Shown here: one piece after another, positions 19,267-26,625 of the stretch
Layout of the letters: every line of letters begins with the position of its first letter
How positions within the stretch are numbered: position 1 is the stretch's first letter
Assembly (NCBI GenBank): GCA_963831005.1
Contig: CAWHOW010000059.1
Coordinates: forward strand, 21,851-85,850
DNA from: CAWHOW01 sp963831005
GTDB taxonomy: Bacteria > Bacteroidota > Bacteroidia > Bacteroidales > CG2-30-32-10
Length of the DNA: 64,000 nucleotides
Reading direction: 5' to 3'
The notes under the pieces: model-generated
Databases searched by the model: none
Seen by the model: only the letters and a program-made list of their open reading frames with translations
What the model was told of the DNA's origin: nothing
Program-made: the position numbers and the translations under genes

Positions 19267-20541
19267 TTATTTCGTTTTACGCCTGTCTAACAAATCTTCT
19301 ACAATATCGTCGATAACAACCATGCCTTCCATCTTCATATCCTTGTTGGTAACAGGTATGGCAAGGAGGTCGTACTTGGAAATGATCTCTGCAAGTGTAT
19401 CTATCTTATCATCATCGAACACGCTGATGGGATCCAATTGCATGATGGAATTGAGGGTTACATTATGTTCAGAAATAACGAGGTCCCTGAGAGAAATAGT
19501 AGCCAAAAGCCTTTCGTTATCGTCGGTGACAATGAGGGAGTAAATCATATCGGCTTCGGGTTTCAGTCTGCGCAAATCATTCAGCGTTTGCCCAACAGTA
19601 TGGTTTTCCCTGAAAGAAAGGTAATCGGTGGTCATAATACTTCCCACCTGGTGGCCGGGATATTCCATAAGTTCCCTTACTTCTTCCGATGATTCTTTTT
19701 CCATCTCGTTCAGCAGGAGCTGGGCTTTATCGTCTTCCAGTACATCCAGCAGGTCGGCAACTTCGTCGGCTGGCATCTTTTCGAGTACATCGGCAGCTTT
19801 TTCAATGGGCAGATTCTCTATGATATGCGCCTGAGCATAGGGTTCGAGTTCTTCAAGCACGTCGGCGGCTTTTTCATTATCAAGCGATTCGAATACTTTA
19901 GCACGCGACGACTTCCCCATTTCTTCTATAATGTCTGCAAGGTCGGAAGGGTGGAGGGTGTGAAGTTTGGTGGAGGATCGCGAAAGCTTGATGTTGAAAT
20001 TGGCATCATCGACGGTTTCCACATCGTCCCAAAGGATGAAATTGGTATTCAAATGTTTCTTTGAAAGGCTGAGTATTTTATTAACCACACCTGATATGCC
20101 GATGCGCCTTAGCAGACCTTCGGTGCCCACATCGACGGCTATGGCATAGGTGCCCGATGAAACGGAAACCAGCCTGATGTCGTTTACGCGCACCAGCTTG
20201 TGCCCGTTAATGTCAACGATCTGGCGGTCGAGAATGTTCTTTTTGAGAAGCAGGGAGTTTTCAAAACTCTTTTCAGGAAGTTCTTCCTGCTTTTTGCAGG
20301 AGAAGATGTATTTCTTTTCGATGCGGGTAACTTCAATGTGACTGAATTTAAGGAAGCGGGTCTTACCCCCGATGCGGGTTTTAACGCCTATCACCATGGG
20401 GCGGAATGAATCGTCGGGAGGTGTTGCAGGCTGAACGGCGCGGATGATAAGGTCGTAAATACGGCCAATACTGTCGCCATCGGCATCGTAAATCTTAGCC
20501 CCAATGATCTGGCTAAGGTAGAATGTGATTTGTGCTGTCAT
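19267..20541 (-). CDS. MgtE N-terminal domain plus CBS pair protein, with PRC-barrel-like N-terminus
   Basis: 424 residues, soluble. About residues 1-180 form two PRC-barrel-like segments (IGAKIYDADGDSIGRIYDLI; LDRQIVDINGHKLVRVNDIRLV). Then comes an MgtE-N superhelix (LHPSDLADIIEEMGKSSRAKVFESLDNEKAADVLEEL ... MPADEVADLLDVLEDDKAQLLL), and a CBS pair (GSIMTTDYLSFRENHTVGQTLNDLR ... LDPISVFDDDKIDTLAEIISKYDLLAIPV). In MgtE these two regions sense cytosolic Mg2+; the membrane domain of MgtE is absent here. The NRAMP-like transporter 18 bp downstream is the likely partner it gates or stabilises. The start is the ATG at 20541: AAGGAGG at 20547-20553 lies 5 nt upstream, and the in-frame GTG at 20547 falls inside that site. 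Confidence 0.88.
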   Translation of the reverse strand: MTAQITFYLSQIIGAKIYDADGDSIGRIYDLIIRAVQPATPPDDSFRPMVIGVKTRIGGKTRFLKFSHIEVTRIEKKYIFSCKKQEELPEKSFENSLLLKKNILDRQIVDINGHKLVRVNDIRLVSVSSGTYAIAVDVGTEGLLRRIGISGVVNKILSLSKKHLNTNFILWDDVETVDDANFNIKLSRSSTKLHTLHPSDLADIIEEMGKSSRAKVFESLDNEKAADVLEELEPYAQAHIIENLPIEKAADVLEKMPADEVADLLDVLEDDKAQLLLNEMEKESSEEVRELMEYPGHQVGSIMTTDYLSFRENHTVGQTLNDLRRLKPEADMIYSLIVTDDNERLLATISLRDLVISEHNVTLNSIMQLDPISVFDDDKIDTLAEIISKYDLLAIPVTNKDMKMEGMVVIDDIVEDLLDRRKTK

Positions 20542-20548
20542 AGGCACC

Positions 20549-20619
20549 TCCTTCGTTTAAGGATACAGAAGGATGGGCCGCTAGCGAAACGCTAAAGGAT
20601 TATCCCCTATATCCGGGAT
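20549..20619 (-). promoter_or_regulatory. Structured 5' leader with Shine-Dalgarno-masking hairpin
   Basis: Three inverted repeats follow one another in the leader RNA: ATCCC/GGGAT (20602-20606 with 20615-20619), TAGCG-TTT-CGCTA (20582-20594), and TCCTTC (20568-20573) paired with GAAGGA (20549-20554). The last covers most of the AAGGAGG ribosome-binding site of the MgtE-N/CBS gene. It does not resemble the M-box riboswitch. Regulation through this structure is inferred. Confidence 0.5.
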
Positions 20620-20657
20620 TTAAAAATCAATTGTAATCTGGCAGGTCCGTCGTCCAT
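20607..20657 (-). CDS. Candidate 16-codon leader peptide (MDDGPARLQLIFKSRI)
   Basis: ATG at 20657, TAG at 20607-20609, 66 bp before the MgtE-N/CBS start and about 18 nt after the predicted transcription start. Its stop codon lies inside the first leader hairpin, so a ribosome finishing the peptide would open it. The acidic/proline N-terminus (DDGP) recalls the E. coli MgtL peptide, whose acidic and proline codons destabilise ribosomes at low Mg2+. No Shine-Dalgarno is visible, which is normal in this phylum. Expression is unproven. Confidence 0.35.
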   Translation of the reverse strand: MDDGPARLQLIFKSRI

Positions 20658-20680
20658 TTTATGTTTAATGAAATATGCGG

Positions 20681-20711
20681 CAAAAGTAGTTTTGATATTT
20701 GACTTAAACAA
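20681..20711 (-). promoter_or_regulatory. Promoter of the MgtE-N/CBS-transporter operon
   Basis: On the minus strand, TTG (20709-20711) is followed by exactly 20 bp and TACTTTTG (20681-20688), a full match to the -33/-7 consensus. Transcription should start near 20675, giving a leader of about 130 nt. Confidence 0.65.
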
Positions 20712-20938
20712 TAGCTAAATGAAAAAAAGAGTATTTTTTTAGTAATGAGTAGTGAGTTGGGAGTAATGAGTTGTTGGGGCAGTCATTTGTTGTCATTATG
20801 TGGAGTTTATCCCGTGACCAACGGGGCTGTCATTAATAGTCATTCATTGTCATTAGGTTATTAGTAATCGGTGAACGGTTATCAGCCAGCTTTGCCAGTA
20901 GGCAGGCTTTAACAGGAAGAATTCCGACTTCAATCGTG

Positions 20939-21232
20939 GCGCAAATGATTTCTACAGTGGCGTAGATGGTTTCTATTGTGGCGTAGATGGTTTCTACAGT
21001 AACGTAGATGGTTTCTGTAGTGGCGTAGATGGTTTCTACAGTGGCGTAGATGGTTTCTGTAGTGGCGTAAATGGTTTCTGTAGTGGCGTAGATGGTTTCT
21101 ATTGTGGCGCAGATGGTTTCTACAGTGGCGTAGATGGTTTCTATAGTGGCGTAGATGGTTTCTACAGTGGCGTAGATGGTTTCTATTGTGGCGTAGATGG
21201 TTTCTACAGTGGCGTAGATGGTTTCTATAGTG
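20939..21232 (+). repeat. Tandem array A: 14 units of 21 bp
   Basis: Fourteen head-to-tail 21-bp units without a single indel, with the typical unit GCGTAGATGGTTTCTACAGTG; a partial unit follows. Variation is limited to a few positions (CTACAG, CTATTG, CTGTAG, CTATAG). Each unit has dyad arms GTAGA/TCTAC. Because 21 is a multiple of 3, the array is open in several frames on both strands, including a 196-codon minus-strand frame (20833-21423) made of YATIETI heptads; I do not consider that a gene. The array ends 165 bp before the start of the gene at 21397, with a -7-like TAATTTTG at 21337-21344 in between. Confidence 0.92.
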
Positions 21233-21336
21233 GCGTAGAAACAATTTCCGCCAACAAAAAAGCAATTTCCGCCCTGCTTTTTATCCTCTTGGAAAGAAAA
21301 AAAATAATAAAAAATATTTTTATCGGAATTAAATGC

Positions 21337-21344
21337 TAATTTTG
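21337..21344 (+). promoter_or_regulatory. Candidate -7 box of the array A gene
   Basis: TAATTTTG matches TAnnTTTG, 52 bp before the ATG at 21397. The expected -33 TTG is missing. Confidence 0.3.
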
Positions 21345-21396
21345 TTTTATAAATAATTCTAAAAAAATAAAAAATAACCTTTAAAAAACAATTATT

Positions 21397-22125
21397 ATGA
21401 ATACAGAACCTTATTACACCCACACCGACGACGGAAGACTTAGTTATTTAAAAAACTTTTCAGCAAAAATTGCAGGCTACGAAACCCTGCTGGTGATTGA
21501 CCCTGCCGATGTTTTGCAAACACAAAACGATTACCTGGATTTTAAGGTGATGCTGGATTATGTTCACGCCGATAAAACCCATCATCACAGCGTGGTTCAA
21601 TATAAAGACCACCTGGAGAATGGCGATAAAAAACATACCGTGCTGGGAGCGCTTACGGTGGCTCCTGTATTGCCTGTGTTTACAAGCACTCTGAAGGAAA
21701 ATATTTTTGGGCGCAATGCTACCCTGGTGGCTTTTATAAAAAAAGCAAAAAAATATACCCCCGAAATTGGTAAAGACCTTGGTATTATTGCCCCCGGCAG
21801 CGGATCGAATACCAACGTGGTGGATAATATGGCCCGGACAGCAGCGCTGAAACCCGACCTGTAGGGAGAACTAAGGGCAGGCTTGCCCCACCTGTGGTGG
21901 ACAAAAGGAATTGCACATGGTTTGCGCCTGTTGATTGACCGGAGCGATGGCAAAGGTTATGGACTGCTAACCGTTGCCACGCATCATACCTATACGGATA
22001 AATTTCCGTTGCCCGCCCACGATGTAACCGCGCTATGGAAGTACAAAGGTATTTATTTAGACAACTTTGAAGAACCCATGGGCGAGTGGAGCGATGAAGT
22101 AAAAATTGCCGTAACCGGGGTTTAA
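21397..22125 (+). pseudogene. Array-associated protein with C-terminal Fn3-like domain, interrupted by one in-frame TAG
   Basis: The frame opens MNTEPYYTHTDDGRLSYLKNFSAKI and reaches TAG at 21862-21864 (codon 156), then continues open in the same frame for 86 further codons to 22125: GELRAGLPHLWWTKGIAHGLRLLIDRSDGKGYGLLTV ... WKYKGIYLDNFEEPMGEWSDEVKIAV. The second part has the strand pattern of an Fn3-like domain and composition like the first, so one 242-residue protein with a nonsense codon is the best reading. Residues 1-150 look mostly helical. I know of close relatives in Bacteroidota only as hypothetical proteins. No signal peptide or membrane segment. Array A lies directly upstream. Alternatives: sequencing error, or readthrough of TAG. 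Confidence 0.75.
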
Positions 22126-22159
22126 CGAATGTTGATTGAAATGAAAAAGTAAAAGGCTC

Positions 22160-22248
22160 AAGTCCCAAACTTAGCAAGACTATCGAAGCCTAAGAAGACT
22201 ATCGAAGTCTTTAAGACTTCGATAGTCTCGTTATGTAACGTGGGACTT
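22160..22248. repeat. Nested inverted-repeat element with four-way-junction potential
   Basis: Outer arms AAGTCCCA (22160-22167) and TGGGACTT (22241-22248) enclose three hairpins: CTTAG/CTAAG (22170-22194), a perfect 15-bp stem with a 3-nt loop (22196-22210 with 22214-22228), and CGTTA-TG-TAACG (22229-22240). The 13-mer AAGACTATCGAAG occurs twice directly. The same outer sequence ends the repeat at 33564-33660. It could end the transcript of the gene at 21397. It is not a tRNA. Confidence 0.7.
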
Positions 22249-22314
22249 ATAAAAAAGGAGTAACCCGAAATAGAATTGGGAAAAAGGAATCCATTACTAT
22301 AAAATTAAGACATT

Positions 22315-22701
22315 ATGAAATATCTTATAATATTGTTAATACTATCATCCTTGTTAGCCACTTGTAATGAAAAGCCAAAGAATGATAAAGATTTTATAAT
22401 AAGCTTTCTTACTAAAGCAAAAACCAGCGATATAAATGGTTTAAAAAAATATCTTTCATTTAATTTAGTGCCAAAAGAAGACCTTTTACGACAGGTCGTA
22501 TTTTTATTAAGCGAAATAAAAGATGCTGAAATACCACAAAAAGATTCAATAAAAAATATAATTAACAATGGGGAATATCAATGTTATAGATTTAAACTAG
22601 AACCAATGCATACAATATATCAGATTGATATTATAAATAATAATAATGATCGAAAAATTGATATATTAAGCCATATTCCTGTTTTTAAACTGATACCATA
22701 A
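22315..22701 (+). CDS. Small lipoprotein of unknown function
   Basis: 128 residues. MKYLIILLILSSLLATC is a lipoprotein signal with lipobox LLATC, so the mature protein would be membrane-anchored in the periplasm or outer membrane. The mature part (KDFIISFLTKAKTSDINGLKKYL ... FKLEPMHTIYQIDIINNNND) has a helix-then-strand pattern reminiscent of small DUF4878/NTF2-like lipoproteins, but I see no diagnostic motif. It lies alone between the nested inverted repeat and the convergent Memo-AMMECR1 gene; its AT content is higher than that of the neighbour at 22778. Confidence 0.65.
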   Translation: MKYLIILLILSSLLATCNEKPKNDKDFIISFLTKAKTSDINGLKKYLSFNLVPKEDLLRQVVFLLSEIKDAEIPQKDSIKNIINNGEYQCYRFKLEPMHTIYQIDIINNNNDRKIDILSHIPVFKLIP

Positions 22702-22777
22702 TGTCACAATTAAATTGATTAGAAGAGTTGAAAGTTTGTAAAAGAATAACCAACTGCCTCCTGCCGCTGCCAACTGC

Positions 22778-24328
22778 CTACTTCTTCTCTTCCCTAAACA
22801 CCACGGCGGTATAAGTGAATAGCTTGGCATCTTTCCAGCCATTCCAGCCAATGCCTGCTTTATCCTGTGCGCAATGGCCGAGGAATTCTTCCTTGGTCCA
22901 TTTGGTTTCGTCGGCAACCTGCGGGAGGAAGGTGCCCGAGGAATTGCCCTTGGTCATATAGATGCCTTCTTTGCCATAATTAAAGTCGTCGGCAGAACTT
23001 ATGGGCTTTAAGGGCGAAAGCACCGAAATTTCTATTCTTATTTTATCAAGTTCGTCCTTTTTCACGGGGTTGAAACGGTAATCCTGCGTGGATGCCGAAA
23101 CCGCCATGTCCTGCACCACCCGGTAGAGGGGCTTGTCGGGCATAAAGCGACCAATGCAGCCGCGCGGTTCGCCATTAATGGTAAGGGTTACGAAAGCGCC
23201 GCAGTTTAGCTTTAACACGGAAGATAAAGCGGAGCTGTCGATGGCGGGCAATTTGCCATCATTAATAAAGGTGTTGAGGGTAGTGCGGGCAATATGCAGC
23301 AAATCGGACCGGTCCTTATCGCTAAGCGAGAACTCTGCATTATCGGCCTGACCGGAAGCAGGTACGGCGCTTAGTTTGTGCTTGTCGTCGGTGCAAAACG
23401 CCAGCGACCAGTAGCCTACCACGCGCGAACTATCCTTAACGGCATCGCCAGAATTCCTGTATTTAAGCTGCTCGATGGTAACGCCCTCCATGTTTTCGGT
23501 AATATACAGGAATGAAACCACTGCAGCAAAGCCGCATAAACTGGTAACAAGTTCGGGTATGTGCTGATCGTAATTATAGGTAATTGTTTCCACTAGCTCC
23601 TTGGGCGAATTGGTGCAAATGGCATTGGCGGTGCGTTTATCGTTGGGAACGGCATCTTTGTATTTTGGGTAATGCGAAAAATCGGTGCTAAGCACGAAAA
23701 GGTTATTGCCATTGAGATAGGGTTTAAGCCCGGCGGCGATCTTTTTGCAGATGCCGAGATCTTCGGTGCCTATGAGAATGGGAACTATCCTGAATTTCTT
23801 TTTCATGTGATATTGAAGGAAAGGAATCTGCACCTCGATGCAATGGTCGGGCAGGTGATAATCCTGGCTGCATTGGAAAACCTTGTCACTATTGATTATC
23901 TTGTTGGCAAGAGCGGTATCCACTTCCACTGTTCCAAGTGGGGTGATAAAGTTTCCTTTGCTATAAATGGAGGCCCCATCGAAAGCGAACTTATGGCTGG
24001 CGCCAATAACGAATATGTCCTGGTATTCCCTTTCAGGGTCTATCTGGTTGAAGGATGAGGCAGCCGTGATGCCCGAGTAAATATAACCGGCATGAGGGCA
24101 AACAATAGCGAACATATTTTTGGTTGACATGGGAATGGCAGCCGCAAACATGTCTTTAAGCATAGTGCGCAACTCGGCAGGGTCGGCAGGGTAGAACTGT
24201 CCTGCCACAGCAGGCTTACGATCGATGGAAGCAGTTTTTGGGGTTTTACCTGCGTCGTTCTGCGAATGGCAATTGGAGAATAGCATGAGTTGGATGATAA
24301 AAATGAATACTATCTTATTTCTCAACAT
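22778..24328 (-). CDS. Memo-AMMECR1 fusion lipoprotein (AmmeMemoRadiSam proteins B and A)
   Basis: 516 residues. A lipoprotein-like signal (IIQLMLFSNCHSQ) precedes a Memo domain at about 35-305 that keeps the metal-site residues of human MEMO1: PHAGYIYSG, GASHK, STDFSHY and SLCGF (three His and one Cys). From about 330 it is an AMMECR1 domain (CGAFVTLTINGEPRGCIGRFMPDKPLYRVVQDMAVSAS ... RIEISVLSPLKPI). The two families occur as separate genes or as fusions with a radical SAM enzyme; no function is established. Its radical SAM partner is encoded at 26626-27831, two genes away and divergent. The predicted periplasmic location is unusual, since MEMO1 and AMMECR1 are cytosolic in eukaryotes. GC content is higher than in adjacent intergenic DNA. 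Confidence 0.9.
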   Translation of the reverse strand: MLRNKIVFIFIIQLMLFSNCHSQNDAGKTPKTASIDRKPAVAGQFYPADPAELRTMLKDMFAAAIPMSTKNMFAIVCPHAGYIYSGITAASSFNQIDPEREYQDIFVIGASHKFAFDGASIYSKGNFITPLGTVEVDTALANKIINSDKVFQCSQDYHLPDHCIEVQIPFLQYHMKKKFRIVPILIGTEDLGICKKIAAGLKPYLNGNNLFVLSTDFSHYPKYKDAVPNDKRTANAICTNSPKELVETITYNYDQHIPELVTSLCGFAAVVSFLYITENMEGVTIEQLKYRNSGDAVKDSSRVVGYWSLAFCTDDKHKLSAVPASGQADNAEFSLSDKDRSDLLHIARTTLNTFINDGKLPAIDSSALSSVLKLNCGAFVTLTINGEPRGCIGRFMPDKPLYRVVQDMAVSASTQDYRFNPVKKDELDKIRIEISVLSPLKPISSADDFNYGKEGIYMTKGNSSGTFLPQVADETKWTKEEFLGHCAQDKAGIGWNGWKDAKLFTYTAVVFREEKK

Positions 24329-24418
24329 AATTATTATTATATGTAATTTTGCACGCTGGAAATTTCAGATTCAAAGATACGAAAATAAAATAGTTTCATA
24401 GCCTGTCATAATAAATTG

Positions 24419-24438
24419 CCACGACCTTTAGGTCGTGG
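24419..24438. repeat. CCACGACC-TTTA-GGTCGTGG palindrome
   Basis: An 8-bp perfect stem with TTTA loop in the divergent gap between the Memo-AMMECR1 gene and the spermidine-synthase-like gene. This motif is a recurring interspersed palindrome in bacterial genomes; here one copy is seen. Confidence 0.7.
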
Positions 24439-24480
24439 GTAATTATAAAGAAAGAATAGGAGCTTTAGCCCCATATTTCA

Positions 24481-26625
24481 ATGAAGATTACGAAAGAAAC
24501 CGGATTATTTTATGCAGTGATAGCGCTCGGCTTTTCGTCGGTGGTTACACAGATCATTTACATCCGCGAGTTCCTGAACGTGTTTTACGGCAACGAACTT
24601 ATCTTCGGAATCATACTTGCCAGCTGGATGATATTGACAGCGGCAGGCGCCTACCTCGGCAAATTTTCGAAAAGAATAAAAAGGCGGGAGCGATACATGG
24701 TGGTGCTGCAGATATTTTCGGCTGTGCTTCCATTGTTTACTGTGTTCATGCTGCGCTGGCTGCGCAACATCATCTTTCCGGTAGGCACTATGCTCAATAT
24801 ACCAGATGGTATCCTTATCTCGCTTACATTTCTGGCTCCGTATTGTATAATATCAGGCTTTCTCTTTACGTTTTTCTGCATCTCCCTATCTGAAAAGCTG
24901 AATGATAACCAGGTAAGCCGGGTGTATTATTATGATACTATAGGAAGTATAATAGGCGGGTTTATTTTTAATTTCATACTTGTATTCCTGCTGAATAGCT
25001 TGCAGAGCCTGTACATATTGTTGTTTGTGAACCTTTCGGCGGGGTTATTTATTTCGATCATATATAAGAGAAGAAAAGCGATTATACTTCTTGTTACGCT
25101 GATAGTAGGATTCCTTGTGCTTACGCTGAATTACGACCTGGAGAAATATACCAAAGAAAGACAGTTCAAGGATCAGCAGCTTGTTTATTATAAAGACACA
25201 CCTTATGGGAACCTTGTTGTAACGAGGAGTGGCGAGCAATTAAACTTTTTCGAGAACAGCATGCTTCTTTTCTCGACAGAGAATGTTACCGATAATGAAG
25301 AAGCTGTTCATTATGGCATGCTTCAGCATAATCATCCGAAGAAAGTGCTGTTGATTTCAGGAGGCATAAACGGATTGGCGAATGAGATCATGAAATATCC
25401 TGTTGATAGTATTGATTATGTTGAAATAAATCCTGCGCTTATTGAGCTTGGGAAAAAATACACGAAGAACCTGCAAAGCCCAAAGATTCACATTTGGAAC
25501 GAAGATGCACGCTTCTTTATAAAAAGGACGAACAGGAAATATGATGTGGCTGTAATTGCATTGCCGGAACCAACCACCGCACAACTTAACAGATTCTATA
25601 CACTGGAATTCTTTAGCGAGCTTAAACGAACATTAAACAGCGATGCTGTTATTTCTTTCGGATTGCTTACTTCCGATGATTACGTGAGCCATGAAGCGAA
25701 AAGTATAAACTCTGTTATGTACAACACCCTGCATAAAGTGTTTAAGAACATCCTTATTATACCAGGGGAGAGGAACTACTTTATTGCTTCCGATGCCCCT
25801 CTTAGTGATGATATAATAAGGCTGGTGGATAAGCGTGGCATTAATAACTTTTATGTTAACTCCTATTACCTTGATTTTGATGATATGCACGAACGCATGG
25901 TATATATCATGAAGAATATTGATAAGGATTCGGAGCTGAACCGCGACTTCAGGCCAGTTATCTATTATCACCAGTTGATATACTGGATGAGCCACTTTAA
26001 GACGAATTACTATGTGCTGTTTGCTATCTTTTTAGCTCTTATTCTGATATTACTTATTCGGATGAACCCCGTGGAGATATGCCTGTTTACAGGAGGGTTT
26101 GCGGCATCATCCATTGAAGTCATCTTGCTTATCACTTTTCAGATAATTTATGGATATGTTTTCCAGATGATAGGTATTATCATCATGTTATTCATGGCTG
26201 GGCTTGCCATAGGTTCTTTCTATATCAATAAAATAGCCAAAACACATACCGTAAACAAATACCTTAAGATACAGGGTGTGCTGGTGATATATTCGGTTAT
26301 ATTACCATTTGTGCTGATGTTGTTGAATCTTGTTGGGAAAAATCCAATCATAATACAAGCGTCGTTTATAATCCTTATTCTTATAATTGGCACGCTGACG
26401 GGAATGGCTTACTCACTATCATCAAAAATAATAAGAAAAGATATATCTTCTATCGCAGCAGAGACCTATGGCGCTGATTTATTCGGGTCAGCAATTGGTG
26501 CATTAATATTATCAGCATTTTTATTACCTTTGCTGGGAGTTTTTGAAGTGTGTTTTTTGACCGGTTTACTAAACATTTTTAGCGGTATCATTTTATTCGT
26601 AAAAAGAAAAAATTACCAGATCTAA
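24481..26625 (+). CDS. Membrane protein with spermidine-synthase-like domain, catalytic residues changed
   Basis: 714 residues: about seven N-terminal membrane helices (1-225), a Rossmann methyltransferase-like spermidine synthase domain (about 235-465), and about seven C-terminal helices (505-710). The nucleotide-binding loop is LLISGGINGLANEI, against GGGDGG in true enzymes, with VEINPALIELGKKY after it. The catalytic DSSDP region is replaced by IALPEPTTAQLNRFYTLEFF, so the key Asp is absent. Aminopropyl transfer is therefore doubtful, although the FYTLEFF block is kept. Its stop codon directly abuts the ATG of the radical SAM gene, so they form one transcription unit; a role with the AmmeMemoRadiSam proteins is inferred. 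Annotation pipelines usually call this type fused spermidine synthase. Confidence 0.8.
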   Translation: MKITKETGLFYAVIALGFSSVVTQIIYIREFLNVFYGNELIFGIILASWMILTAAGAYLGKFSKRIKRRERYMVVLQIFSAVLPLFTVFMLRWLRNIIFPVGTMLNIPDGILISLTFLAPYCIISGFLFTFFCISLSEKLNDNQVSRVYYYDTIGSIIGGFIFNFILVFLLNSLQSLYILLFVNLSAGLFISIIYKRRKAIILLVTLIVGFLVLTLNYDLEKYTKERQFKDQQLVYYKDTPYGNLVVTRSGEQLNFFENSMLLFSTENVTDNEEAVHYGMLQHNHPKKVLLISGGINGLANEIMKYPVDSIDYVEINPALIELGKKYTKNLQSPKIHIWNEDARFFIKRTNRKYDVAVIALPEPTTAQLNRFYTLEFFSELKRTLNSDAVISFGLLTSDDYVSHEAKSINSVMYNTLHKVFKNILIIPGERNYFIASDAPLSDDIIRLVDKRGINNFYVNSYYLDFDDMHERMVYIMKNIDKDSELNRDFRPVIYYHQLIYWMSHFKTNYYVLFAIFLALILILLIRMNPVEICLFTGGFAASSIEVILLITFQIIYGYVFQMIGIIIMLFMAGLAIGSFYINKIAKTHTVNKYLKIQGVLVIYSVILPFVLMLLNLVGKNPIIIQASFIILILIIGTLTGMAYSLSSKIIRKDISSIAAETYGADLFGSAIGALILSAFLLPLLGVFEVCFLTGLLNIFSGIILFVKRKNYQI

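Noticed and set aside
20542..20680. M-box magnesium riboswitch in the metal operon leader
   Set aside because: None of the conserved M-box core blocks is present and the leader is too short.
20833..21423. 196-codon minus-strand ORF made of YATIETI heptads across array A
   Set aside because: A 21-bp period keeps several frames open on both strands. Flanking residues are not protein-like, and the ORF overlaps the start of the gene at 21397.
22160..22248. tRNA interpretation of the cloverleaf-like repeat
   Set aside because: No D-loop or T-loop consensus, no anticodon arm of correct size, and a 15-bp perfect central stem.
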